A stretch of DNA of 64,000 nucleotides from Streptomyces sp. AC512_CC834 (lineage in GTDB: Bacteria; Actinomycetota; Actinomycetes; Streptomycetales; Streptomycetaceae). Both the position numbers and the translations under genes were made by a program. The notes beneath the pieces are model-generated. The model saw only the letters and a program-made list of their open reading frames with translations, did not search any database and was not told where the DNA came from. The stretch is taken from NCBI RefSeq assembly GCF_019049325.1, contig NZ_JAGMUO010000065.1:620001-684000 (forward strand), written 5' to 3'. Shown here piece by piece: positions 1 through 7,336 of the stretch. The number at the start of each line of letters is the position of its first letter. The first letter of the stretch is position 1.

Positions 1-593
1 CGGCGGTCGCGCACCTGGTTGAGGCCGGGCGGGCCGCTGACGTAGGCGATGGAGCGGTGCCCGGCGTCCACGAGGTGGCGCACGGCCAGCGCGCCGCCCG
101 CGACGTCGTCGACGGAGACCGAGCACTCGGTGGTGCCCTCGGCGACCCGGTCGACCAGCACGAAGGGGATGTTGTGGCGCCGGAAGCCCTCGATGTTGCG
201 GCCGGTGGCGTCGGCCGGGGTGAGCAGAACGCCGCGGACCCGCTGTTCGGCGAAGAGCGAGAGGTAGTCGGCCTCCTCGCCCGGGTTCTGGGCGCTGTTG
301 CAGACCATCACGCCGAGCCCGGCGACGCGCGCGGCCCGCTCGGCGCCCCGCGCGACGTCGACGAAGAAGGGGTTGCCCATGTCCAGGACGAGCAGCCCCA
401 TGATCCGGCTGCGGCCCGCGCGCAACTGCCGCGCGGACTCGCTGCGGACGTAGCCGAGCCGGTCGATCGCGGACAGCACGCGCGCGCGGGTCTCCGTCGC
501 GACGGTGTCGGGGCGGTTGATGACGTTGGAGACCGTGCCCACGGATACTCCGGCGACGCGGGCGACGTCCTTGATACCCACCGAATGGGCCAT
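1..593 (-). CDS. LacI-family transcriptional regulator (3' part beyond window)
   Basis: The leftward gene begins with ATG at 593, about 10 bases after a GGAGG, and runs off the left edge, so only the N-terminal ~197 residues are visible. The first ~55 residues are a typical LacI helix-turn-helix with hinge (IKDVARVAGVSVGTVSNVIN, then a LGYVRSESARQLR hinge). The start of the periplasmic-binding-protein-like effector domain follows (GLLVLDMGNPFF). It is the last visible gene of the leftward rhamnose uptake operon. By context it is the rhamnose-responsive repressor, probably acting on the paired palindromes in the 5771-6047 divergent region. The effector is inferred, not shown. Confidence 0.93.
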   Translation of the reverse strand, partial: MAHSVGIKDVARVAGVSVGTVSNVINRPDTVATETRARVLSAIDRLGYVRSESARQLRAGRSRIMGLLVLDMGNPFFVDVARGAERAARVAGLGVMVCNSAQNPGEEADYLSLFAEQRVRGVLLTPADATGRNIEGFRRHNIPFVLVDRVAEGTTECSVSVDDVAGGALAVRHLVDAGHRSIAYVSGPPGLNQVRDR

Positions 594-679
594 CGGGCAG
601 GGACCTCCGAGGTCGAGCTGGGTATGGGGGGGCGGCCGCAGAACCTTCACATTACCCGCGCCGCCCCGGGAAGACCCCC

Positions 680-1000
680 TCAGGCGAGGTGGAACACCTC
701 GGTGAGCGGCTTCATCGCCTCGTCGGGGCGGGTCCCGTCGAGGGACTCGAAGAGCGGGCCCATCTCCGCCTGCCAGCGGGCGTTGACCTCGGTGGCCTCC
801 ATACCGGCCCGGGCGGCGGCGAAGTCCTCGGTCTCCAGGTAGCCGACGAGCAGCCCGTCGTCACGCAGGAAGAGCGAGTAGTTGTGCCAGCCGGTGGCGG
901 AGAGTGCCTCGCACATCTGTGGCCACACGGTGGCGTGTCGTTCGCGGTACTCCGCGATGCGGTCCTGGCGGACCTTGAGCAGGAAACAGACGCGCCGCAT
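680..1000 (-). CDS. rhaM: L-rhamnose mutarotase
   Basis: This 106-residue protein matches the usual length and pattern of RhaM/RhaU mutarotases: N-terminal MRRVCFLLKV, then RHATVWPQM, a central HNYSLFLRDDG strand with the conserved His, and a C-terminal EVFHL. The enzyme interconverts the alpha and beta anomers of L-rhamnose so that the isomerase receives the right form. It acts in the cytoplasm. The gene lies between the binding-protein gene and the LacI regulator in the leftward operon, as in other rhamnose loci. The family assignment is firm. Confidence 0.93.
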   Translation of the reverse strand: MRRVCFLLKVRQDRIAEYRERHATVWPQMCEALSATGWHNYSLFLRDDGLLVGYLETEDFAAARAGMEATEVNARWQAEMGPLFESLDGTRPDEAMKPLTEVFHLA

Positions 1001-1047
1001 GAGTACCGCTCCCGTACGAGCCGTTGAGATGTCGAGGCGTTGAGGCC

Positions 1048-1077
1048 TTCAGGAGTTCAGGCCTTCAGGTCTTCAGG
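1048..1077. repeat. 8-bp tandem repeat (TTCAGG core, four copies)
   Basis: TTCAGG recurs at 1048, 1056, 1064 and 1072 with exact 8-bp spacing in the short gap between rhaS and rhaM. It has no clear terminator fold. It is one of several period 8-14 tandem repeats in this window. Confidence 0.8.
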
Positions 1078-1085
1078 CGTTGGGA

Positions 1086-2168
1086 CTAGAAATCGAACTG
1101 GTCGATGTTCTCGGCGGTGAAGACGGTCGGCTTGCCGAGGTTGATCACGCCGTCCTTGCCGATGGTGTACTCGCCCAGGCCGCCGGCCTTGAAGGTCTCG
1201 CCCTCCTTGCCGGTGATCTGCCCGGAGCACAGGGCGACGGCGGTGCGCGCGGCCAGTTCGCCGAGCTTGGCCGGGTCCCACAGCTCGAACGCCTCGACGG
1301 TTCCGTTCTTGACGTACTTGCGCATGTCATTGGGCGTGCCGAGGCCGGTCAGCTTGACCTCGCCCTTGTACTTGGAGCCGGACAGGTACTGGGCGGCGGC
1401 CTTGATGCCGACGGTGGTCGGGGAGATGATCCCCTTCAGGTCCGGGTACTCCTGGAGCAGGCCCTGGGTCTGCTGGAACGACTTCTGGGCGTCGTCGTCA
1501 CCGTAGGCGACCTTGACCAGCTTGATGTTCTTGTACTTCGGGTCCTTCAGCTCGTCCTTCATGATCTCGATCCAGGCGTTCTGGTTCGTCGCGGTCTGCG
1601 CGGCGGACAGGATCGCGATCTCGCCCTTGTTGCCGATCTGCTCGGCCATCTGCTGCACCTGGGTGCGGCCGATGTCGTCGGCGGACGCCTGGGAGATGAA
1701 GGCGTTGCGGCACTCGGGGTTGGTGTCCGAGTCGTAGGTGACGACCTTGATGTCGTTCTTCATGGCCTGCTTGAGCGCGGTGCACAGCGCGCCCGGGTCC
1801 TGCGCGGAGACGGCGATGGCGTCGACCTGCTGCTGGGTGAGCGTGTTGACGTAGGAGACCTGTCCCGCGGTGTCGGTGCCGCTGGAGGTGCCGACCTCCT
1901 TGTAGCTGGAGCCCAGCTCCTTGAGGGCCTTCTCGCCCCCCTTGTCGGCGACGGTGAAGTAGGGGTTGTTGACCTGCTTGGGCAGGAAGCCGACGGTCAG
2001 CCCCTTCTTCGTCTCGGCGTTCGGGTCGGCCTTGCCCGCCGCGGCGGCCGAGCCGCCCTCGTTCTTGACGTCCTCCTTCGTGGTGCCGCCGCAGGCGGTG
2101 GCCGCCAGGGCGAGCGAGGTGACGGCGGCGAGGGCCGCGCAGGTACGGCGGATGGTCGACTTGCGCAT
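1086..2168 (-). CDS. rhaS: Rhamnose ABC transporter substrate-binding lipoprotein
   Basis: This 360-residue extracytoplasmic sugar-binding protein belongs to the RbsB/RhaS type (periplasmic-binding family 4). The N terminus is a lipoprotein signal: basic MRKSTIRR, hydrophobic stretch, lipobox LAATAC with Cys26 as the likely lipidated residue. The mature part begins a first lobe with VGFLPKQVNNPYF, and KVVTYDSDTNPE is the usual ligand-site segment. The gene lies directly downstream of the two permease genes (about 40 bp) and before rhaM. Substrate specificity for L-rhamnose is inferred from the surrounding catabolic genes; autoinducer-2 or other sugar specificity is less likely here. Confidence 0.93.
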   Translation of the reverse strand: MRKSTIRRTCAALAAVTSLALAATACGGTTKEDVKNEGGSAAAAGKADPNAETKKGLTVGFLPKQVNNPYFTVADKGGEKALKELGSSYKEVGTSSGTDTAGQVSYVNTLTQQQVDAIAVSAQDPGALCTALKQAMKNDIKVVTYDSDTNPECRNAFISQASADDIGRTQVQQMAEQIGNKGEIAILSAAQTATNQNAWIEIMKDELKDPKYKNIKLVKVAYGDDDAQKSFQQTQGLLQEYPDLKGIISPTTVGIKAAAQYLSGSKYKGEVKLTGLGTPNDMRKYVKNGTVEAFELWDPAKLGELAARTAVALCSGQITGKEGETFKAGGLGEYTIGKDGVINLGKPTVFTAENIDQFDF

Positions 2169-2209
2169 GGTGGGTTCCTTATCGGGCGTGGGCAGAGCCG
2201 GTTACGGGG

Positions 2210-3223
2210 TTACGGGGTCGGCGCGGGCGCCTTGGACAGGGGCGCCGATGCCGCCCTGCGTCCGGCCCGTGCGACGGAGATCTGCCGTGCGACCCGGGGG
2301 CCCAGCACGGAGACGACGAGCAGGACGCCGGTGACGACGATCTGCGACTGTGCGGAGACGTTGACGAGGCTCATCACGTTCTGGAGCGCGCCGAGCAGGA
2401 ACACACCCGCGACGGCGCCGCCGAGCGTGCCCTTGCCGCCGTCGAAGTCGATGCCGCCCAGCAGCACGGCGGCGACCACGGAGAGTTCGAGGCCGGTGGC
2501 GTTGTCGTAGCGGGCGCTGGCGTAGTGCAGGGCCCAGAAGACGCCGGTGAGGGCGGACATCAGGCCGGTCAGCGTGAAAAGGATCAGTTTCTGCCGCTTG
2601 ACCCGGACGCCGGCGAAGCGCGCGGCCTCCTCGCTGGCGCCGATGGCGAACAGCGACCGGCCCAGCGGCATGGCGTGCAGGGCGAGAACGGCGACGGCCA
2701 GCAGCGCGAGGAACGGCAGGAAGGCGTACGGGACGAAGGTGTCGCCGATGCGTCCGGCGGCGAAGTCCAGGTACCGCGAGGGGAAGTCGGTCACCGCGTC
2801 GGAGCCGAGCACGATCTGCGCGATGCCCCGGTAGGCGGCCATGGTACCGATGGTGACGGCGAGGGAGGGCAGCCCCAGCCGGGTGACCAGAAGCCCGTTG
2901 ACCAGTCCGCACACGACGCCGAGCAGCAGGCAGATCGGGATGATCACCTCGATGGTCATGCCCTGGTTCCACAGCGCGCCCATCACCGCGCCGGACAGTC
3001 CGGCGGTGGAGGCGACCGAGAGGTCGATCTCGCCGGAGACGACCAGCAGGGTCATCGGCAGCGCGATGAGCGCGATCGGCAGGGTGTTGCCGATCAGGAA
3101 GGACAGGTTGAGGGCGTTGCCGAACCCGTCGACGAAGCCGAAGGAGAGCAGCAGGACCACGACGAGGAGGGCGCCGACGACAGTGTCCCAGCGGATGGCG
3201 CGCGTCAGGGAGCTGTCAGCCAT
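2210..3223 (-). CDS. rhaQ: Rhamnose ABC transporter permease (second)
   Basis: This 337-residue integral membrane protein belongs to the BPD_transp_2 (RbsC-like) family, with about eight to ten hydrophobic helices. It carries the family's conserved segments, e.g. VSGEIDLSVAST and VVAAVLLGGIDFDGGKGT. It forms the membrane channel with the neighbouring permease. Its start overlaps the stop of the upstream permease by 8 bp, so the two are translationally coupled. The choice between the names rhaP and rhaQ follows gene order (ATPase, P, Q) and is only conventional. Confidence 0.92.
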   Translation of the reverse strand: MADSSLTRAIRWDTVVGALLVVVLLLSFGFVDGFGNALNLSFLIGNTLPIALIALPMTLLVVSGEIDLSVASTAGLSGAVMGALWNQGMTIEVIIPICLLLGVVCGLVNGLLVTRLGLPSLAVTIGTMAAYRGIAQIVLGSDAVTDFPSRYLDFAAGRIGDTFVPYAFLPFLALLAVAVLALHAMPLGRSLFAIGASEEAARFAGVRVKRQKLILFTLTGLMSALTGVFWALHYASARYDNATGLELSVVAAVLLGGIDFDGGKGTLGGAVAGVFLLGALQNVMSLVNVSAQSQIVVTGVLLVVSVLGPRVARQISVARAGRRAASAPLSKAPAPTP

Positions 3224-4256
3224 GGCGGGCGTTCCTCTTCTTCAGGGCGTTGGCCACGCGCAGCGCGACGATCCGGTCGACGGCGATGGCGAGGATGAGC
3301 AGGATGCCGTTGATCGCCAGCACCCACACGGAGCTGACGCCGAGGGCGGGCAGCACGCTGTTGATCGAGGTCAGCAGCAGCGCGCCGAGGGCCGCGCCGT
3401 AGACGCTGCCGGAGCCGCCGGTGAAGACGACGCCGCCGACCACCACCGCGCTGACGACGGTCAGTTCGTAGCCGTTGCCGGTACCGGAGTCGACGTTGCC
3501 GAACCGGGCCAGGTAGAGGGCGCCGGCGAGTCCGGCCAGGGCGCCGCAGAAGGTGTACGCGGCGAGGATCCGCTTGCGGACGGGGATGCCGGCCAGCCGG
3601 GCCGCCTCCGGGTTGGAGCCGAGCGCGTACAGCTCGCGTCCGCTGCCGAAGTGCTTGAGGTAGTACGCCGTGGCGACGAGCACCACGAGGGCGATCATGG
3701 CCAGCCAGGGCACGGCCGAGAGTCCGTCGGAGCCGAAGTCGACGAAGCCGCCGGGCAGGTCGGCCGCGGTGATCTGGCGGGAGCCGACCCAGATGGAGTC
3801 GATGCCGCGGATGATGTAGAGCGTGCCGAGGGTGACCACCAGGGCGGGCACCTGGCCGAGGCTGACCAGCAGACCGTTGAGCAGCCCGGCGCCGACGCCC
3901 GTGAGCACCGCGAGCAGCACGGCCACGACGGGGTTGCCGCCGCCCTGGAGGTAGGTGCCTGCGGCGAAGGCGCTGACGCCGAGGGTGGAACCGACCGAGA
4001 GGTCGACGTTGCGGGTGATGACGACCAGGGACTGGCCGGTGGCGACCAGGACGAGGATGGTCGCGTTCAGCAGCAGGTCCTTGATGCCCTGCTCGGACAG
4101 GAACGCGCTGTTGCCCGCCTGGGTGATGGCGATCATCACCAGGAAGACGAGCAGGATGGCCAGTTCGCGCATCTTGAAGATGCGGTCCACCAGCCGGGTT
4201 GCGCCGGCCTTCGGGACGTCGGCCACGGGGGCCTGGTCGGGTGCGGTGACCGTCAT
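3216..4256 (-). CDS. rhaP: Rhamnose ABC transporter permease (first)
   Basis: This 346-residue RbsC-like permease has the EAA-type motif region TRNVDLSVGSTLGVSAF and VVSAVVVGGVVFTGGSGSV near the C terminus. The reading frame is open farther upstream, but the ATG at 4256 is chosen because it forms an ATGA overlap with the stop of the ATPase gene and gives a normal family N terminus (MTVTAPDQ). It heterodimerises with the downstream permease to move L-rhamnose across the membrane, powered by the adjacent double-ABC ATPase. Confidence 0.92.
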   Translation of the reverse strand: MTVTAPDQAPVADVPKAGATRLVDRIFKMRELAILLVFLVMIAITQAGNSAFLSEQGIKDLLLNATILVLVATGQSLVVITRNVDLSVGSTLGVSAFAAGTYLQGGGNPVVAVLLAVLTGVGAGLLNGLLVSLGQVPALVVTLGTLYIIRGIDSIWVGSRQITAADLPGGFVDFGSDGLSAVPWLAMIALVVLVATAYYLKHFGSGRELYALGSNPEAARLAGIPVRKRILAAYTFCGALAGLAGALYLARFGNVDSGTGNGYELTVVSAVVVGGVVFTGGSGSVYGAALGALLLTSINSVLPALGVSSVWVLAINGILLILAIAVDRIVALRVANALKKRNARHG

Positions 4257-5770
4257 GCGGCGGCCCTCCCCGTGGCTGCGGCCATCACGGTCTCCTCGGT
4301 GGCTTCGGTACGGGGGATCTCGGCGGCGAGGCGGCCCTCGTGCATCACCAGGACGCGGTCGGCCATGCCGAGGACCTCCGGCAGGTCGGAGGAGATCATC
4401 AGGACGGCCACGCCGTCGGCGGCCAGCTCGCTCAGCAACCGGTGCACCTCGGCCTTGGTGCCGACGTCGATGCCCCGGGTCGGCTCGTCGACGATCAGCA
4501 CCTTGGGGCCGGTGGCCAGCCACTTGGCGAGGACGACCTTCTGCTGGTTGCCCCCGGACAGGGTGGCGACGGTGTCGGCGATGCGGGCGTACTTCACCTG
4601 GAGCTTGACGGCCCAGTCCAGGGAGCGGCTGCGTTCGGCGCCGCGGTCCATGAGCCCGGCCCGCACGGTCGTACGCAGTCCGGTCAGGCCGATGTTGCGC
4701 TCGATGGACATGTCCATCACGAGGCCCTGGGCGCGGCGGTCCTCCGGGACGAGGGCGAGGCCCGCGGCCATCGCGGTGGAGGGGGCGCCGTTGACGAGCG
4801 GCTTCCCGTCGACCTCGACCTCGCCGGCGTCCCAGCGGTCGACGCCGAACACGGCGCGGGCGACCTCGGTGCGTCCGGCGCCGACCAGTCCGGCCAGGGC
4901 GACGATCTCGCCGCGGCGTACCTCGAAGGAGACGTCGGTGAACACACCCTCGCGGGTCAGCCGGCGCACACTGAGTGCGGTTTCGCCTGGGGGGACCTCC
5001 TGCTTGGGGTACAGCTCGTCCAGGTCGCGGCCCACCATGCGGCGCACCAGGTCGTCCTCGGTCATGCCCTCCAGCGGCTCGCCGGCGATCCTGGCGCCGT
5101 CGCGCAGGGTGGTGACCCGCTTGCAGATGCGGAAGATCTCCTCCAGGCGGTGGGAGATGAACAGCACCGCGGCGCCCTGTTCGCGCAGGGTGCGCACCAC
5201 ACCGAAGAGCCGGGCGACCTCGCTGCCGGTGAGGGCCGCGGTCGGCTCGTCCATGATCAGGACTCGGGCGTCGAAGGAGAGGGCCTTGGCGATCTCCACG
5301 ATCTGCTGGTCCGCGATGGACAGACCGCGCGCGGGCCGGTCGGGGTCCAGCTCCACCCCGAGGCGCAGCATCAGCTCGGCGGTGGCGTGGTGGGTCGCCC
5401 GGTGGTCGATGCGGCCGAGCGCGCGCCGGGGCTGACGGCCCATGAAGATGTTCTCGGCGATCGACAGGTCGGGAAAGAGCGTGGGCTCCTGGTAGATCAC
5501 GGCGATACCGGCGTCGCGGGCGTCGCCGGGACCGTGGAAGACGACGGGCGCGCCGTCGAGCAGCACCTGGCCGGCGTCCGGCCGGTGTACTCCGGCGAGC
5601 GTCTTGATGAGGGTCGACTTTCCGGCGCCGTTCTCACCGGCGAGGGCGTGCACCTCGCCGGGGAACAGCTCCAGGGAGACGTCCCGCAGCGCGCGGACGG
5701 CGCCGAAGGACTTGGAGACGTCCCTGAGCGCCAGAACCGGGGCCGTACCCGTGTCGGACGGGTGGGTCAT
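4253..5770 (-). CDS. rhaT: Rhamnose ABC transporter ATP-binding protein (double ABC)
   Basis: This 505-residue tandem ATPase is of the RbsA/RhaT type. The first ABC domain has Walker A GENGAGKST at about residues 45-53 and Walker B VLIMDEPTA. The second domain has LSGGNQQKV and VLIVDEPTRG but a degenerate P-loop (AGLVGAGRTE), normal for the family. The ATG at 5770 is preferred over an in-frame start at 5863: GAGGAG lies at a proper distance before 5770, and the predicted -10 box (5845-5850) would make the farther start untranscribed. It is the first gene of the leftward operon. Confidence 0.93.
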   Translation of the reverse strand: MTHPSDTGTAPVLALRDVSKSFGAVRALRDVSLELFPGEVHALAGENGAGKSTLIKTLAGVHRPDAGQVLLDGAPVVFHGPGDARDAGIAVIYQEPTLFPDLSIAENIFMGRQPRRALGRIDHRATHHATAELMLRLGVELDPDRPARGLSIADQQIVEIAKALSFDARVLIMDEPTAALTGSEVARLFGVVRTLREQGAAVLFISHRLEEIFRICKRVTTLRDGARIAGEPLEGMTEDDLVRRMVGRDLDELYPKQEVPPGETALSVRRLTREGVFTDVSFEVRRGEIVALAGLVGAGRTEVARAVFGVDRWDAGEVEVDGKPLVNGAPSTAMAAGLALVPEDRRAQGLVMDMSIERNIGLTGLRTTVRAGLMDRGAERSRSLDWAVKLQVKYARIADTVATLSGGNQQKVVLAKWLATGPKVLIVDEPTRGIDVGTKAEVHRLLSELAADGVAVLMISSDLPEVLGMADRVLVMHEGRLAAEIPRTEATEETVMAAATGRAAA

Positions 5771-5816
5771 TGGGGGCTCCTCGACGACGCCGGGCGGGAC
5801 GGCCCTCACGGCGTCG

Positions 5817-5828
5817 TGAAAGGTTTCA
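5817..5828. promoter_or_regulatory. Putative LacI-type operator of the uptake operon
   Basis: TGAAAGGTTTCA is a palindrome of two 5-bp arms with a 2-bp centre, typical of LacI-family operators. It lies 16 bp downstream of the likely -10 box of the leftward promoter, so a bound repressor would block transcription. It matches the site at 5984-5995 on the other side of the divergent region. Confidence 0.65.
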
Positions 5829-5844
5829 ACTTGGTTGCCGGGGA

Positions 5845-5873
5845 CGTTAGGCAGCGAGCGCATGTCACGTCAA
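5845..5873 (-). promoter_or_regulatory. Putative sigma-70-type promoter of the rhaTPQSM operon
   Basis: On the minus strand TTGACG (5868-5873) and CTAACG (5845-5850) are separated by 17 bases, a good match to -35/-10 elements. The predicted transcript would start near 5838, just before the operator and about 70 bases before the ATPase start codon. Confidence 0.55.
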
Positions 5874-5882
5874 TGGTTCCGG

Positions 5883-5899
5883 ATCGAAAAACTTTCGAT
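5883..5899. promoter_or_regulatory. Perfect inverted repeat in the centre of the rhamnose divergent region
   Basis: ATCGAAA-AAC-TTTCGAT is a perfect 7-bp inverted repeat with a 3-bp spacer, midway between the two opposed promoters. It differs from the two TGAAA-type operators, so it may bind another regulator (for example an activator) or be a third repressor site. Confidence 0.5.
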
Positions 5900-5947
5900 A
5901 GCCGAAGGTCACGACCGAGTCACGGAGAGCCGGGTTGGCCGGAAGGG

Positions 5948-5976
5948 TTGACACCCCTTCGGGTGGCTCATAGCTT
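5948..5976 (+). promoter_or_regulatory. Putative sigma-70-type promoter of the rhaI operon
   Basis: A perfect -35 box TTGACA (5948-5953) is followed 17 bases later by TAGCTT (5971-5976). The operator-like palindrome begins 7 bases downstream, and the rhaI start codon is about 70 bases beyond. Confidence 0.65.
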
Positions 5977-5983
5977 CGCGTAC

Positions 5984-5995
5984 TGAATCGTTTCA
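5984..5995. promoter_or_regulatory. Putative LacI-type operator of the catabolic operon
   Basis: TGAATCGTTTCA is a near-palindrome (one mismatched pair) very similar to the site at 5817-5828. It overlaps the expected start site of the rightward promoter, the classic position for repression. Confidence 0.65.
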
Positions 5996-6047
5996 CACAT
6001 GGTCGTGCCCAACGCTGGTCACGACCCGATGTCACAGGAGCGCCGAA

Positions 6048-7208
6048 GTGACCGAGCTCGCCGCGGTGAAGGCCGCGCTCAAGGCCCAGGCAGTCGAGAC
6101 GCCGTCGTGGGCGTACGGGAACTCCGGCACCCGGTTCAAGGTGTTCACCCAGGCCGGTGTGCCGCGCGATCCGTTCGAGAAGCTGGACGACGCGGCGAAG
6201 GTCCACGAGTTCACCGGCGTGGCCCCGACGGTCGCCCTGCACATCCCCTGGGACCGGGTCGAGGACTACGCCGCGCTGGGGCGGCACGCCGAGGAGCGGG
6301 GTGTCCGGATCGGCGCCATCAACTCCAACACCTTCCAGGACGACGACTACAAGCTGGGCAGTATCTGCCACCCGGACGCGGTGGTGCGCAGGAAGGCCGT
6401 CGACCACCTGTTGGAGTGCGTCGACATCATGGACGCAACCGGGTCGCGCGACCTGAAGCTGTGGTTCGCCGACGGCACGAACTACCCCGGGCAGGACGAC
6501 ATCAGGTCCCGGCAGGACCGGCTGTCCGAGGGGCTGGCCGAGGTGTACGGGCGGCTCGGTGAGGGGCAGCGGATGCTCCTCGAGTACAAGCTCTTCGAGC
6601 CGGCGTTCTACACGACGGACGTGCCGGACTGGGGCACGGCGTACGCCCACTGTCTGAAGCTGGGCGAGAAGGCGCAGGTCGTGGTGGACACGGGGCACCA
6701 TGCGCCCGGCACGAACATCGAGTTCATCGTCGCGACGCTGCTGCGCGAGGGGAAGCTCGGCGGGTTCGACTTCAACTCGCGGTTCTACGCGGACGACGAC
6801 CTGATGGTCGGGGCGGCCGATCCGTTCCAGTTGTTCCGGATCATGTACGAGGTGGTGCGCGGGGGCGGGTTCACCTCCGACGTGGCGTTCATGCTCGACC
6901 AGTGCCACAACATCGAGGCGAAGATTCCGGCCATTGTCCGGTCGGTGATGAACGTGCAGGAGGCCACTGCCAAGGCGCTGCTGGTCGACGGAGCGGCGCT
7001 GGCTGCCGCGCAGGGCTCGGGGGACGTGCTCGAGGCGAATGCGGTGCTGATGGATGCGTATGACACGGACGTGCGTCCGCTGCTTCGGGAGGTGCGGGGG
7101 GAGATGGGGTTGGACCCCGAGCCCATGAAGGCGTATCGCTCCTGCGGGTGGGGGGAGAAGGTTGTTGCCGAGCGGGTTGGTGGGGAGCAGGCGGGGTGGG
7201 GGGCGTAG
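6048..7208 (+). CDS. rhaI: L-rhamnose isomerase
   Basis: This 386-residue TIM-barrel isomerase is of the Pseudomonas stutzeri/rhizobial type, related to xylose isomerase and distinct from E. coli RhaA. It converts L-rhamnose to L-rhamnulose using a divalent metal. Recognisable segments are KLWFADGTNYPGQDD, LLEYKLFEPAFY, VVDTGHHAPGTNIE and FDFNSRFYADDDL, which carry the acidic and His metal ligands. The GTG start at 6048 follows AGGAG at a good spacing. It is the first gene of the rightward rhamnose operon and probably controlled by the operator at 5984. Confidence 0.94.
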   Translation: MTELAAVKAALKAQAVETPSWAYGNSGTRFKVFTQAGVPRDPFEKLDDAAKVHEFTGVAPTVALHIPWDRVEDYAALGRHAEERGVRIGAINSNTFQDDDYKLGSICHPDAVVRRKAVDHLLECVDIMDATGSRDLKLWFADGTNYPGQDDIRSRQDRLSEGLAEVYGRLGEGQRMLLEYKLFEPAFYTTDVPDWGTAYAHCLKLGEKAQVVVDTGHHAPGTNIEFIVATLLREGKLGGFDFNSRFYADDDLMVGAADPFQLFRIMYEVVRGGGFTSDVAFMLDQCHNIEAKIPAIVRSVMNVQEATAKALLVDGAALAAAQGSGDVLEANAVLMDAYDTDVRPLLREVRGEMGLDPEPMKAYRSCGWGEKVVAERVGGEQAGWGA

Positions 7209-7255
7209 GCGTAAGCGTCTGCCGGGTTTTTGTTGTTTGCGGGCTGCGGGCTGTA

Positions 7256-7303
7256 TGTGGCTGGTCGCGCAGTTCCCCGCGCCCCTAAAAGACGGGGCGC
7301 TCT
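7256..7303. repeat. Streptomyces-type intergenic repeat with stem-loop
   Basis: The segment containing GGTCGCGCAGTTCCCCGCGC followed by CCCTAAAAGACGGGGCGC resembles a short element scattered between genes in many Streptomyces genomes (from memory, not searched). GCGCCCC (7279-7285) and GGGGCGC (7294-7300) can pair as a 7-bp stem with an 8-base loop. Here it sits between rhaI and the aldolase/dehydrogenase gene and could weaken read-through or stabilise the upstream message. Confidence 0.6.
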
Positions 7304-7336
7304 CCCCTACCCTCGTTCAAGAAGGACTGTAGAGAC

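Noticed and set aside
2841..5435. Long plus-strand open frame opposite the rhamnose transporter genes
   Set aside because: Antisense to well-supported ABC transporter genes, low-complexity product without domains.
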